NCBI RefSeq assembly: GCF_001905095.1 | Contig: NZ_LWLS01000001.1 | Location: 480,666-544,665, forward strand | Reading direction: 5' to 3' | DNA length: 64,000 nt | Source: Micromonospora sp. CB01531 | Lineage (GTDB): Bacteria; Actinomycetota; Actinomycetes; Mycobacteriales; Micromonosporaceae | In this document: piece by piece, positions 21,863-29,748 of the stretch | Position numbering within the stretch: position 1 is the stretch's first letter | Layout: each line of letters opens with the position of its first letter | The notes under the pieces: model-generated | The model's input: the letters and a program-made list of their open reading frames with translations, nothing else | Databases searched by the model: none | Told to the model about the DNA's origin: nothing | Made by a program: the position numbers and the translations under genes

Positions 21863-22122
21863 CCACGCTTCTCGCCGGCGCGCTGACCGTGCTGATCTCG
21901 GTCACCGCGCTGCTCGCCCTGGCCCGCATCTATCGCGGACCGTCGCTGCTCGACCGGGTCGTCGCCGCCGACCTGCTGCTCTCCACCATGCTGGCGGCGG
22001 TGGCCGTGGAGGCGGCGGTCAACCGGCACGCCACCACGCTGCCCATCCTCGTGGTGCTCTCGCTGCTCGGCTTCGTCGGTTCGGTCTCCCTGGTGCGCTT
22101 CGCCGTCCGCGAGGTCGCCTGA
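21859..22122 (+). CDS. mnhF: Mrp antiporter subunit F (MnhF)
   Basis: An 87-residue three-helix protein. The MrpF signature IYRGPSLLDRVVAADLLLST sits between helices 1 and 2. The GTG overlaps the mnhE stop (GTGA), and its own stop shares one base with the mnhG ATG. Confidence 0.92.
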   Translation: MTTLLAGALTVLISVTALLALARIYRGPSLLDRVVAADLLLSTMLAAVAVEAAVNRHATTLPILVVLSLLGFVGSVSLVRFAVREVA

Positions 22123-22451
22123 TGGCCGCCGTCGCCGACTGGTTCGGCGCGGCCTTCCTGTTGGCCGGGGCGCTGCTCGGGCTCGCCGCCGGGATCGGCG
22201 TGCTGCGCTTCCCGGACGTGCTGGACCGGATGCACGCCGCCACCAAACCGCAGGTCCTCGGCGTGCTGCTGCTGCTCGTCGGGGTGGCGCTGCGCCTGCG
22301 TACGCCGGCGGACCTGGGGATGATCGGGCTGGTCGCGGTCTTCCAACTGACCACCGCGCCGGTCGCCGCGCAGATGATCGGGCGGGCGGCGTACCGGTCG
22401 GGCCGGGTCGACGCCGCCCTGCTCGACGCCGACGAACTGGCCGGCCGGTGA
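22122..22451 (+). CDS. mnhG: Mrp antiporter subunit G (MnhG)
   Basis: A 109-residue protein with three membrane helices. The conserved segment GIGVLRFPDVLDRMHAATKP identifies MnhG/PhaG. It is the last gene of the operon, after which about 95 bp of non-coding DNA precede a promoter-like sequence for the CBS-domain genes. With A+B, C, D, E, F and G all present and intact, the antiporter should be functional. Confidence 0.93.
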   Translation: MAAVADWFGAAFLLAGALLGLAAGIGVLRFPDVLDRMHAATKPQVLGVLLLLVGVALRLRTPADLGMIGLVAVFQLTTAPVAAQMIGRAAYRSGRVDAALLDADELAGR

Positions 22452-22534
22452 ACCGCACGCGGGACCTGGCGGACCGGCGAACCGGACGTCGAGGAGCTTC
22501 CCGGCACCCTCAGCGGACGTACAGCCAGCGCCGA

Positions 22535-22540
22535 TAAAAT
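22535..22540 (+). promoter_or_regulatory. Candidate -10 element for leaderless start
   Basis: TAAAAT lies 6 bp before an ATG at 22547. This spacing would place the transcription start on or next to that ATG, the arrangement usual for leaderless actinobacterial mRNAs. No clear -35 hexamer is visible. Confidence 0.4.
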
Positions 22541-22546
22541 GGCCGC

Positions 22547-22648
22547 ATGATCGACTCCTCTGCCCAGGAGGGCAGCAGTAGCCAGCCGGGTCATGCCCGG
22601 CAATCCCCAGTCCCGACGGCCCCGGGAGCCCTGAGCGTCCCGTGTTGA
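22547..22648 (+). CDS. Candidate 33-residue leader ORF overlapping the next start codon
   Basis: An ORF of 33 codons (MIDSSAQEGSSSQPGHARQS and on to SVPC) starts 6 bp after a TAAAAT sequence and ends with TGA at 22646-22648. It overlaps the GTG start (22642) of the CBS-domain protein by 7 bp. It is in another frame from that gene. It has no run of regulatory amino acids that would suggest attenuation. It may couple translation to the following gene, which has no strong ribosome site of its own. No protein family is recognisable. Confidence 0.4.
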   Translation: MIDSSAQEGSSSQPGHARQSPVPTAPGALSVPC

Positions 22649-23997
22649 TCCTCGTGGGACTCGTTCTCATCATCGTGCTCACCGCCGCCACCGGTTACTT
22701 CGTGGCCCAGGAGTTCGGCTACGTCGCCGTGGACCGGGGCAAGCTCAAGCAGCTCGCCGACGGGGGTGACCAGGCCGCCGCCCGGGCCCTGGAGGTGACC
22801 GGACGGCTGTCGTTCATGCTGTCCGGCGCCCAGCTCGGCATCACCGTCACCGCCCTGCTGGTCGGTTACGCCGCCGAGCCGTACCTGGGCGCCGGGCTGG
22901 CCGACCTGCTCGGCGTCGCCGGGGTCTCCACCGGGGTCGCGCTGCCGCTGTCGGTGGCGCTGGCCCTGATCATCGCCACCGTGGTGCAGATGGTCCTCGG
23001 TGAGCTGGCCCCGAAGAACCTCGCCATCGCCCGTGCCGAACCCCTGGCCCGGGCGCTGGCCCGGTCCACCCTGATCTACCTGAAGATCGCCGGACCGTTG
23101 ATCACCCTCTTCGACCGGGCCGCCGTGCGGCTGCTCCGCCGGGTCGGCATCGAGCCGATCGAGGAGCTGCCCAGCGGCGCCACCCCGGAGGACCTGGAAC
23201 AGATCATCGCCGAGTCCCGAGAGGAGGGGCACCTCGACGCCGCGATGTCCGATCTGCTCGACCGGGGTCTCGACTTCCGGGAACTGACCGCCGGGGAGGC
23301 CATGGTTCCCCGGGTCGACGTGCACACCGTACGGGCCGACGAGCCGGTCAGCCGGGTCGTCGAGCTGCTGGACACCGGGCATTCCCGGTTCCCGGTCCGG
23401 GGCGCCGAGGGCGTCGACGACCTGGTCGGCGTGGTCGGCATCGCCGACGTGCTGGGGGTGCCACCGGCCGAGCGGGCCACCACCCGGGTCGAGGCGGTGG
23501 CCGTACCCCCGCTGCTGGTGCCGGAGACGCTGCCGCTGCCGACGGTGCTGGACCGGCTCCGGGTCGGGCACCGGCAGCTCGCCTGCGTGGTCGACGAGTA
23601 CGGCGGTTTCGCCGGCGTGATCACGCTGGAGGACATCGCCGAGGAGCTGGTCGGGCCGATCCGCGACGAGGACGATCCGCCGGAGCGGGCCGCGGCGCGG
23701 CAGGACGACGGCTCCTGGGTGGTGCCGGCCCGCTGGCGGATCGACGAGGTCGCCGACAGCACCGGCATCGCGCTGCCCGAGGCACCCGAGTACGACACTC
23801 TCTCCGGGCTGGTCATGCGGGAGCTGGGCCGGGTGCCCGAGGTCGGCGACCGGCTGGAGATCAGCCTTGCCGTCGACGGCGAGCTGCCCGACGTCGAACA
23901 GCGCGCCCTGGTCGAGGTGCTGGCCGTGGATCGGCACGTCGCCGACTCCGTCCGGCTCCGGACGACCGTCGCTGAGCGCGGGGAGGAGGCGGCATGA
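22642..23997 (+). CDS. CNNM/CorC-family membrane protein with CBS pair (hemolysin C-like)
   Basis: A 451-residue protein. The N-terminal DUF21 domain (about residues 1-190) has four helices and the TATGYFVAQEFGYVAVDRGK and GAQLGITVTALLVGYAAEPY blocks. A CBS pair follows (about 205-330; DEYGGFAGVITLEDIAEELV), then a CorC/HlyC C-terminal domain (about 345-435; WVVPARWRIDEVADSTGI, EYDTLSGLVM). Such proteins are implicated in Mg2+/Co2+ transport in other bacteria; the hemolysin label is historical. The GTG start is coupled to a small upstream ORF, and the stop overlaps the next gene by 4 bp. Confidence 0.9.
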   Translation: MLILVGLVLIIVLTAATGYFVAQEFGYVAVDRGKLKQLADGGDQAAARALEVTGRLSFMLSGAQLGITVTALLVGYAAEPYLGAGLADLLGVAGVSTGVALPLSVALALIIATVVQMVLGELAPKNLAIARAEPLARALARSTLIYLKIAGPLITLFDRAAVRLLRRVGIEPIEELPSGATPEDLEQIIAESREEGHLDAAMSDLLDRGLDFRELTAGEAMVPRVDVHTVRADEPVSRVVELLDTGHSRFPVRGAEGVDDLVGVVGIADVLGVPPAERATTRVEAVAVPPLLVPETLPLPTVLDRLRVGHRQLACVVDEYGGFAGVITLEDIAEELVGPIRDEDDPPERAAARQDDGSWVVPARWRIDEVADSTGIALPEAPEYDTLSGLVMRELGRVPEVGDRLEISLAVDGELPDVEQRALVEVLAVDRHVADSVRLRTTVAERGEEAA

Positions 23998-25058
23998 CCC
24001 CCGGGTTTGCGCTGTTCTTCTCCGTGGTGCTGCTGGCGCTCAACGGCTTCTTCGTGGCCGCCGAGTTCGCCCTGGTGGCGTCCAAACGGTACCGCCTGGA
24101 GCAGATGGCGGCCGGCGGCGGCCGGGCGGCCCGGGCGGCGCTGGAAGGGGTCCGCGAGTTGAGCCTGATGCTGGCCGGCGCCCAGCTCGGCATCACGCTC
24201 TGCACCCTGGGCCTCGGTGCCCTCGCCGAGCCCGCGATCGAGCACCTGATCAGCCCGCTGCTGCACGCGGTGGGTCTGCCGCTGGCGGCCAGCCACCTGG
24301 TGGCGCTGGTGTTCGCGCTCGCCCTGGTGACCTTCCTGCACCTGGTGGTCGGCGAGATGGCCCCGAAGTCGTGGGCGATCACCGACGCGGAGCGCTCAGC
24401 CACGCTGCTGGCGCTGCCGTTCCGGGCCTTCGCCCGGGTGTCCCGCCCGGTGCTGTCCGCGCTGAACGCGCTGGCCAACGCGATCCTGCGGCTGGTCGGC
24501 GTACGCCAGCAGGACCAGCTCGCCCAGGTGCACGGCCCGGACGAGCTGCGCATCCTGCTGGAGCAGTCCCGCGAGCACGGGCTGCTCGGCGCGGAGCAGC
24601 ACCAGATGCTGACCAGCATGCTGGAGCTGCAGGGCACCACGGTCGCGCAGGTGATGGAGCCGTTCGACCGGATCGTCACGGTACGCCGGGAGGACACCGC
24701 CGAGCGGATCGAGCACGTCTCGCGGGACAGCGGCCGGTCCCGGTTGGCCGTGCTCGACGCCGGTGGCGAGGTGTGCGGCCTCGTGCACGTCCGCGAGGCG
24801 GTCCGGGCGGTCACCACGGGTCGGCCGGCGACCGCGGGTGAGCTGATGACCCCGGCGTTCACGCTGCCCTCCGGTGCGTCGGTCACCGAGGCGGTGGCGG
24901 CCATGCGGGGCCGGCAGGCCCAGCTGGCGTTGGTCCGCAACGGTGGCGGCCCGACCCGGCCGATCGGCTTCGTGGCGCTGGAGGACCTGCTGGAGGAGGT
25001 CATCGGCGAGTTCGACGACGAGACCGACCCGGTGCCCCGGGGCCGCCGCCTGCGCTGA
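23994..25058 (+). CDS. CNNM-family membrane protein with CBS pair, lacking the CorC domain
   Basis: A 354-residue paralogue of the preceding gene, beginning at an ATGA overlap. It has the DUF21 domain (LNGFFVAAEFALVASKRYRL; AGAQLGITLCTLGLGALAEP) and a CBS pair ending in GFVALEDLLEEVIGEFDDET. It then stops after a short basic tail, so the CorC/HlyC C-terminal domain of its neighbour is missing. This is a common shorter form. Two coupled paralogues of unequal length suggest they work as a heteromer, which is an inference. A good terminator hairpin follows at 25073. Confidence 0.9.
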   Translation: MTPGFALFFSVVLLALNGFFVAAEFALVASKRYRLEQMAAGGGRAARAALEGVRELSLMLAGAQLGITLCTLGLGALAEPAIEHLISPLLHAVGLPLAASHLVALVFALALVTFLHLVVGEMAPKSWAITDAERSATLLALPFRAFARVSRPVLSALNALANAILRLVGVRQQDQLAQVHGPDELRILLEQSREHGLLGAEQHQMLTSMLELQGTTVAQVMEPFDRIVTVRREDTAERIEHVSRDSGRSRLAVLDAGGEVCGLVHVREAVRAVTTGRPATAGELMTPAFTLPSGASVTEAVAAMRGRQAQLALVRNGGGPTRPIGFVALEDLLEEVIGEFDDETDPVPRGRRLR

Positions 25059-25072
25059 CGGTCCCACCCTGT

Positions 25073-25105
25073 CCGGCCGTCGGGTTCCTCGGGCCCGACG
25101 GCCGG
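25073..25105 (+). terminator. Hairpin terminator after the CBS-domain operon
   Basis: A perfect 12 bp stem (25073-25084 with 25094-25105) around a 9-base loop, 15 bp after the stop codon of the second CBS protein. Confidence 0.75.
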
Positions 25106-25187
25106 CCCGTCTGCACGTCCTAGGGCCCGGGGGCCGGACCGGTCGCGGGGCAGGAGTGCCCGCCCGGCGAGCGGGAATGCCGGTGGC

Positions 25188-26117
25188 ATGCGGCTGACCG
25201 GGCTGTCGTCGGAGTCCGTCTGGACCGGGCTCTCGGTGAGCACCACCGTGACCAACGCCAGCACCCGACCGGGCCTGCGGCTGCCCGGCCGGGTGACGCT
25301 CACCGCCGGGGTCGAGGACGTGCCGGTCCGGCACATCCGGCTCGGACTGGCCGCCCAGCTCGAGCCGGAGGATCCGGACGCGCCGCGCCGGTTGGTGCAG
25401 TACCACCAGGTGCCGGTCGCCGGCCGGTTCGTGGTGCCGGCCGGGCGCCGGCGGGCGGTCGACTTCGCCTTCCCGCTGCCCTGGGAGACCCCGGTGAACA
25501 TGTTCGGCGGGGTACCGCTGATGAGCCTGCGCCACGGGCTGCGTACCGAGGTGTCGGTCGATCCGGACCTAGATCAGGGCGCGATGGTGCCGATCTTCAT
25601 CCACCCGCTCCCCGCCCAGCAGGGCGTCCTCGCCGCGCTGGACACCCTCGGCTTCGTGATGCGGCAGGCGGGCCTCCAGCACGGCCGGCTGCCCGGCGTG
25701 GAGCAGACGCTGCCGTTCTACGAGCAGCTCGGCTACTGGGTGGCGCCGCTGTACGCCGGCCCGATCACCGAGCTGGAGGTGATCTTCGTGACCAACTCGG
25801 CAGGGCTGGAGGTGCTGCTCTGGATGGACCGACGGCTCTCCCTGGCCGGAGTCACCCACCAGAGCATCAGCCGGTTCCGGGTCTGGCACGCCGGGGCCGG
25901 GCAGCGGGACTGGGTGTCCACCGTGGACGGCTGGCTGCGGCACGCGATCGACCGGCATGCGGCAGCCGCCGCGCACGCCGACTGGTCCGCCATGATCCGG
26001 GAGTCGGCGCACGTCAGCCGCCACCCGGACGAGCCCGTCCAGCCGGGCTTCGGCCTCCAGGGCACCGCTGGCGGGGGTGGCGGCATCGGGGGCGGCGGCG
26101 GTGGCGACGGCACCTGA
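25188..26117 (+). CDS. Spo0M-family sporulation-control protein
   Basis: A 309-residue Spo0M (SpoOM) family protein with an arrestin-like beta-sandwich at residues 1-130, containing GLSVSTTVTNASTRPGLRLPG and VPVAGRFVVPAGRR. The family also has a C-terminal module whose segment MQLGRLPGVEQTLPFYEQLGYW-like is present here. In Bacillus Spo0M influences sporulation and cell shape; its role in actinomycetes is unknown. The last 20 residues are almost pure glycine (residues about 292-307), an unusual tail. The ATG at 25188 lies in a region without a strong ribosome site. It is convergent with lysE. Confidence 0.85.
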   Translation: MRLTGLSSESVWTGLSVSTTVTNASTRPGLRLPGRVTLTAGVEDVPVRHIRLGLAAQLEPEDPDAPRRLVQYHQVPVAGRFVVPAGRRRAVDFAFPLPWETPVNMFGGVPLMSLRHGLRTEVSVDPDLDQGAMVPIFIHPLPAQQGVLAALDTLGFVMRQAGLQHGRLPGVEQTLPFYEQLGYWVAPLYAGPITELEVIFVTNSAGLEVLLWMDRRLSLAGVTHQSISRFRVWHAGAGQRDWVSTVDGWLRHAIDRHAAAAAHADWSAMIRESAHVSRHPDEPVQPGFGLQGTAGGGGGIGGGGGGDGT

Positions 26118-26207
26118 CCCGCCCCCGTGTCGGGCCGGTGCCGCCGCGCGTCCACACGTCAACCGGGGACCCCTGCTACACCCCAGGCGTTGACCGGGGC
26201 CCGTTCC

Positions 26208-26876
26208 TTACATCGACGCGGTGGCGAGCTTGATGCTGAAGCCGAGGAAGAGGGCGGCCACGGCGGTGGTGCCGCCGGCGGCCAGGCGCTGGCGACGGCG
26301 GAACTGGGCGGCCAGGAAGGTGCCCGCGAAGATCAGCGCGGTCAGGTAGAGCGCGCTGGTCACCTGGGCGATCAACCCGAGCAGCACGAACGACAGCGCC
26401 GGCCAGGCGTACCCGGGGTCGACGAACTGGATGAAGAACGAGATGAAGAAGAGGATCGCCTTCGGGTTGAGCAGGCTGATCACCAGCGCCTTCCGGAACG
26501 GACTGCGCATCGCGGCCGGCTCCGCCGCGTCGATCAGGCGCGGCGTCGCCGGGTTGTTGCGGTCGCGCCAGCGCCGCCAGGCGCCGCGCAGCATGGTCAG
26601 GCCCACGTAACCCAGGTACGCGGCGCCGGCGTACTTGACCACCAGGAAGAGCGGCGGGTACGCCTTGAGCAGCGACGCCACCCCGGCGGCGGAGAGGAAC
26701 ATCAGCACCGAGTCGCCGACGAACACCCCGCCGGCGGCCCGGTAGCCGGCCCGTACTCCGCGCTTGGCGGCGGTGGAGAGCACGAAGAGCGAGTTCGGCC
26801 CGGGGAGCAGCACGATGGCCACGGTCCCCAGCACGTACGTCCAGATGTCGGTGATGCCCAGCACGCCGGACATCAT
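26208..26876 (-). CDS. LysE/RhtB-family amino-acid exporter
   Basis: A 222-residue protein with six membrane helices and the LysE signature VLLPGPNSLFVLSTAAKRGV near residues 20-40. Also visible are SLLNPKAILFFISFFIQFVD, typical of the RhtB branch. Such exporters expel amino acids or derivatives; the substrate cannot be told. Two adjacent ATG codons are available; the first (26876) overlaps the stop of the upstream FMN-oxidase/GNAT gene, so the two form an operon. Confidence 0.9.
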   Translation of the reverse strand: MMSGVLGITDIWTYVLGTVAIVLLPGPNSLFVLSTAAKRGVRAGYRAAGGVFVGDSVLMFLSAAGVASLLKAYPPLFLVVKYAGAAYLGYVGLTMLRGAWRRWRDRNNPATPRLIDAAEPAAMRSPFRKALVISLLNPKAILFFISFFIQFVDPGYAWPALSFVLLGLIAQVTSALYLTALIFAGTFLAAQFRRRQRLAAGGTTAVAALFLGFSIKLATASM

Positions 26877-28117
26877 GACGCCACCGAGGCCGCCGGGCGA
26901 AGCCTTTCCCGCAGCGTGACCTGTGCGTTGGGCCACTCGGTGGCGAGCATGGAGTAGAGCGCGGAGTCCCGCCAGGTGCCGTCGGCGCGGCGGCGGTTGG
27001 ATCGCAGCGTCCCCTCCCGGGTGGCGCCGAGCCGCTCGATGGCCCGCTGCGAGCGCTCGTTGAGGGTGCTGGTCTGCCAGGTGACCCGGATCGCGTCCAG
27101 CTCCTCGAAGGCCCGGGTGAGCAGCAGCAGCTTCGCCTCGGTGTTGATCCCGGTGCGCCACCACGCCCGTCCGAGCTGGGTGAAGCCGATCTCCAGGGTC
27201 CGTAGGTCCGGGTCGGGCTGGTAGTACGAGGTGGTGCCGACGGCCGCGCCGGTGGCGGCGCACCGCTGCACCCAGGGCGTCCGGACTCCCCGCAGGTTCG
27301 CGTCCAGCGCGGCGCGGATCTGGCCGGCCGTCTCGGCCGCGTTCCGCGGCCGGGGGCTGCCGACGTACCGCCAGACCTCCGGGTCGTCGAGGGTGGCGTA
27401 CAGCTCCTCGGCGTGGGACAGGTCGAGCGGTTCCAGCACCACGTGCTCGCCGCGCAGCACGACGGGCTCCAGCCAGGCCGACCGGGCGGGCCGCAGGTAC
27501 GCCGGCACCGGCGCGGCCACCCCGGCGGCCGGCTCGGGCACGCCGGCGGTCAGCCGCAGCGGCAGCACCCCCGCCCAGTACGGCAGGTCGAGGTCGGCCG
27601 GGTCGTCGTTGGCTCCGGCGGCCCGGGCGCGGACCGACACCTCGCGCAGCGGCAGGGCCAGCACGGCCGTCTCGGCCAGTTCGCGCCGGCTCGGCGGGCG
27701 GCTGTCGGTGCTGCGTCCGGCCGCCACCTTCTCCACCAGCGCGGTGAGCACCTCGGCCTTCTCCCGCTCGTCGGTCACCGGGCGGGCGGTGCCATGGACG
27801 ACGACCGACCGGTAGTTGGCGCTGTGGTTGAACTGGGACCGGGCGTAGACCAGCCCGTCGAGCAGGGTCACCGCGACGCAGACCGGCAGCCCGTCGCCCC
27901 GGGCGGCGAGCAGCGGCCGGCTCCCGGTGGAGCCGTGCAGGTAGAGGGTGTCGCCGATGCGGACGTGCAGGGTGGGCAGCACGCGCGGCTCGCCGTCCAC
28001 GGTGAACCCCAGGGCGCAGTGGTACGCCTCGTCCAGTACGGCGTGCGCGGCGGCCTCGTCGTAGCTCATCCGGTCCCGCATGCGGGTGGCCGTGGTCCGT
28101 TCGGTCCGGGGGTACAT
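26873..28117 (-). CDS. Fusion of pyridoxamine-phosphate-oxidase-like and GNAT acetyltransferase domains
   Basis: A 414-residue two-domain protein. Residues about 15-200 resemble the FMN-binding split-barrel family related to pyridoxamine 5'-phosphate oxidase (MSYDEAAAHAVLDEAYHCAL, DTLYLHGSTGSRPLLA, YRSVVVHGTARPV). Residues about 235-405 are a GNAT domain of the RimJ/RimL type (LSHAEELYATLDDPEVWRYV, TLEIGFTQLGRAWWRTGINT, SQRAIERLGATREGTLRSNR). The order FMN-barrel then acetyltransferase is unusual. The ATG at 28117 has an AGGTGGG ribosome site. It overlaps lysE by 4 bp and is divergent from a MocR regulator 39 bp away, which probably controls it. A role in amine or vitamin B6-related metabolism is inferred. 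Confidence 0.85.
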   Translation of the reverse strand: MYPRTERTTATRMRDRMSYDEAAAHAVLDEAYHCALGFTVDGEPRVLPTLHVRIGDTLYLHGSTGSRPLLAARGDGLPVCVAVTLLDGLVYARSQFNHSANYRSVVVHGTARPVTDEREKAEVLTALVEKVAAGRSTDSRPPSRRELAETAVLALPLREVSVRARAAGANDDPADLDLPYWAGVLPLRLTAGVPEPAAGVAAPVPAYLRPARSAWLEPVVLRGEHVVLEPLDLSHAEELYATLDDPEVWRYVGSPRPRNAAETAGQIRAALDANLRGVRTPWVQRCAATGAAVGTTSYYQPDPDLRTLEIGFTQLGRAWWRTGINTEAKLLLLTRAFEELDAIRVTWQTSTLNERSQRAIERLGATREGTLRSNRRRADGTWRDSALYSMLATEWPNAQVTLRERLRPAASVAS

Positions 28118-28132
28118 GCGGCAGTCCCACCT

Positions 28133-28146
28133 TTGTTCTAGTACAA
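28133..28146. promoter_or_regulatory. Near-palindrome in the MocR divergent promoter
   Basis: TTGTTCTAGTACAA has 12 of 14 symmetric positions around CTAG. It lies in the 39 bp between the MocR gene and the FMN-oxidase/GNAT gene and overlaps the TACAAT -10 candidate of the regulator. It is therefore a plausible autoregulatory operator. Confidence 0.45.
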
Positions 28147-28147
28147 T
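28142..28147 (+). promoter_or_regulatory. Candidate -10 of the MocR gene
   Basis: TACAAT lies 9 bp before the GTG start at 28157, so the transcript would be leaderless or nearly so. No convincing -35 is visible. Confidence 0.45.
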
Positions 28148-28156
28148 CTTCGAACT

Positions 28157-29497
28157 GTGGCAGCACATTATCAGATCGTCGGCTCGTCGTCGGCGGCCAT
28201 TTCGGCGAGCGTGGAAAGCGGCATCCGCAGCGGCGGCCTCGCCCCGGGCGTCACCCTGCCGGCCGTCCGTGCCCTGGCCACCGAGCTGGCGGTCAGCCCG
28301 GCCACCGTGGCCAAGGCGTACCAGGAGCTGCGCCAGCGGGGCCTGGTGGTCACCGCCGGCCGGCACGGCACCCGGGTCCGGCCCCGCCCACCCGTCGCCA
28401 CCCGCCGCGCCGCCCTGATGCCGGCCCCGCTGCCCGGTGCCCGCAACCTCTCCGCCGGCCAGCCCGACAGCCGGCTGCTGCCGCCGCTCGGCCCGCACCT
28501 GGCCGCGCTCGCCACCGAGCTCGGCCCGCCCGGCGGGTACGCGATCACCGCCGTCCTGCCCGAGCTGGCCGCCGCGGCCCGGGAGCGGCTCGCCGCCGAC
28601 GGCGTACCGGCCGAGGAGATCACCGTGACCGGGGGCGCGCTGGACGGCATCGAGCGCCTGCTCGCCGCCCACCTGCGTCCCGGCGACGCGGTCGCGGTCG
28701 AGGACCCGGGCTGGGCCAACCTGCTCGACCTGCTCGCCGCGCTCGGGCTACGCGTCATCGGGGTGCCCGTCGACGACGACGGCCCCACCGAGCCGGGCGT
28801 CCGGGCCGCCCTCACCGCCGGGGCCCGCGCGCTGATCGTGACCAGCCGCGCCCAGAACCCGACCGGCGCCGCCGTCTCCGCCGACCGCGCTGCGGCCCTG
28901 CGTACGCTGCTCGCCGGCCGCGCCGACCTGCTGCTGATCGAGGACGACCACGCCGCCGAGCTGGCCCGCGTTCCCCTGCACCCGCTCGCCGGCGCGACCC
29001 CGGCGTGGGCCTTCGTCCGGTCGGTGAGCAAGCCCTACGGTCCGGACCTGCGACTCGCGGTGCTCGCCGGCGACGAGGCCACCGTGGCCCGGGTGGCCGG
29101 CCGCGCCCGGGTGGGCGCCGGCTGGGTCTCCACCGTGCTGCAACGCCTGGTCCTGGCGCTCTGGCACGACCCTGGTACGGCGGACCTGGTGCGGCGGGCG
29201 GGGGAGAGCTACGAGCGGCGGCGGGACGGGCTGGTCGACGCGCTGGCCGCCCGGGGGCTGGCCGCCCACGGGCGCACCGGGATCAACGTCTGGGTGCCCG
29301 TGCCCGACGAGACCGTGGTGGTCACCGCGCTGCGCGACGCCGGCTGGTCGGTCGCCCCCGGCGCGCTGAACCGGATCGCCGCCGCCCCCGGCGTCCGGAT
29401 CACGGTCAGCCCGCTCGACGAGGCCGACCTCGCGCCCCTGGCCGAGGCGGTGGCGCGAGCGGTGCGTCCCGTCGGGCCGGCCCCGTTCACCGCGTGA
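28157..29497 (+). CDS. MocR/PdxR-type regulator (GntR HTH plus aminotransferase domain)
   Basis: A 446-residue protein with an N-terminal GntR winged helix (about residues 10-78; LPAVRALATELAVSPATVAK, AYQELRQRGLVVTAGRHGTR) and a fold-type I aminotransferase domain from about residue 110. The PLP lysine is Lys292 in RSVSKPYGPDLRLA, and the SRAQNPTGAAVS block holds the conserved Asn-Pro-Thr-Gly. Regulators of this class sense PLP or related compounds and usually control a divergent gene. Here that is a flavin-barrel/GNAT fusion followed by a LysE exporter, which fits a small detoxification or B6-linked module. The GTG start is close to the -10 box. Confidence 0.92.
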   Translation: MAAHYQIVGSSSAAISASVESGIRSGGLAPGVTLPAVRALATELAVSPATVAKAYQELRQRGLVVTAGRHGTRVRPRPPVATRRAALMPAPLPGARNLSAGQPDSRLLPPLGPHLAALATELGPPGGYAITAVLPELAAAARERLAADGVPAEEITVTGGALDGIERLLAAHLRPGDAVAVEDPGWANLLDLLAALGLRVIGVPVDDDGPTEPGVRAALTAGARALIVTSRAQNPTGAAVSADRAAALRTLLAGRADLLLIEDDHAAELARVPLHPLAGATPAWAFVRSVSKPYGPDLRLAVLAGDEATVARVAGRARVGAGWVSTVLQRLVLALWHDPGTADLVRRAGESYERRRDGLVDALAARGLAAHGRTGINVWVPVPDETVVVTALRDAGWSVAPGALNRIAAAPGVRITVSPLDEADLAPLAEAVARAVRPVGPAPFTA

Positions 29498-29579
29498 TCC
29501 CGGCCGGGCCGCGCACCCGGCACGCCCGGCGGCATGGCCCGGTCGGCGGCGGGTAAGACCGGCCGGGAGGTGGGTGACC

Positions 29580-29699
29580 GTGGCGAACAGGTCCCGGAAG
29601 GGCATCTGGATCGGGGTGGCGGTGGTGGTGATCATCCTGGTGATCATCGCGATCGCGCTGGCCTCGCGCGGTGGCGGCGGCGGGGGCGGTGGTTACTGA
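29580..29699 (+). CDS. Small membrane protein with poly-glycine tail
   Basis: A 39-residue ORF with one transmembrane helix: a basic start (ANRSRKG), then IWIGVAVVVIILVIIAIALA, and a SRGGGGGGGGY tail. The GTG at 29580 lies 9 bp after GGGAGG; another GTG at 29574 is in frame but too close to the ribosome site. Basic residues before the helix predict the glycine tail outside the membrane. The codon usage is GC-rich like its neighbours. It lies between the MocR gene and udgX, 49 bp before the latter. Function unknown. Confidence 0.6.
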   Translation: MANRSRKGIWIGVAVVVIILVIIAIALASRGGGGGGGGY

Positions 29700-29748
29700 T
29701 GTGGGCGGCACCCGGCGTCGATGACGAAACCGGTATATAAAGTCGGGC

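Noticed and set aside
26140..26206. Terminator between Spo0M and lysE
   Set aside because: Only short direct repeats of ACCGGGG and weak stems are visible; no convincing hairpin.
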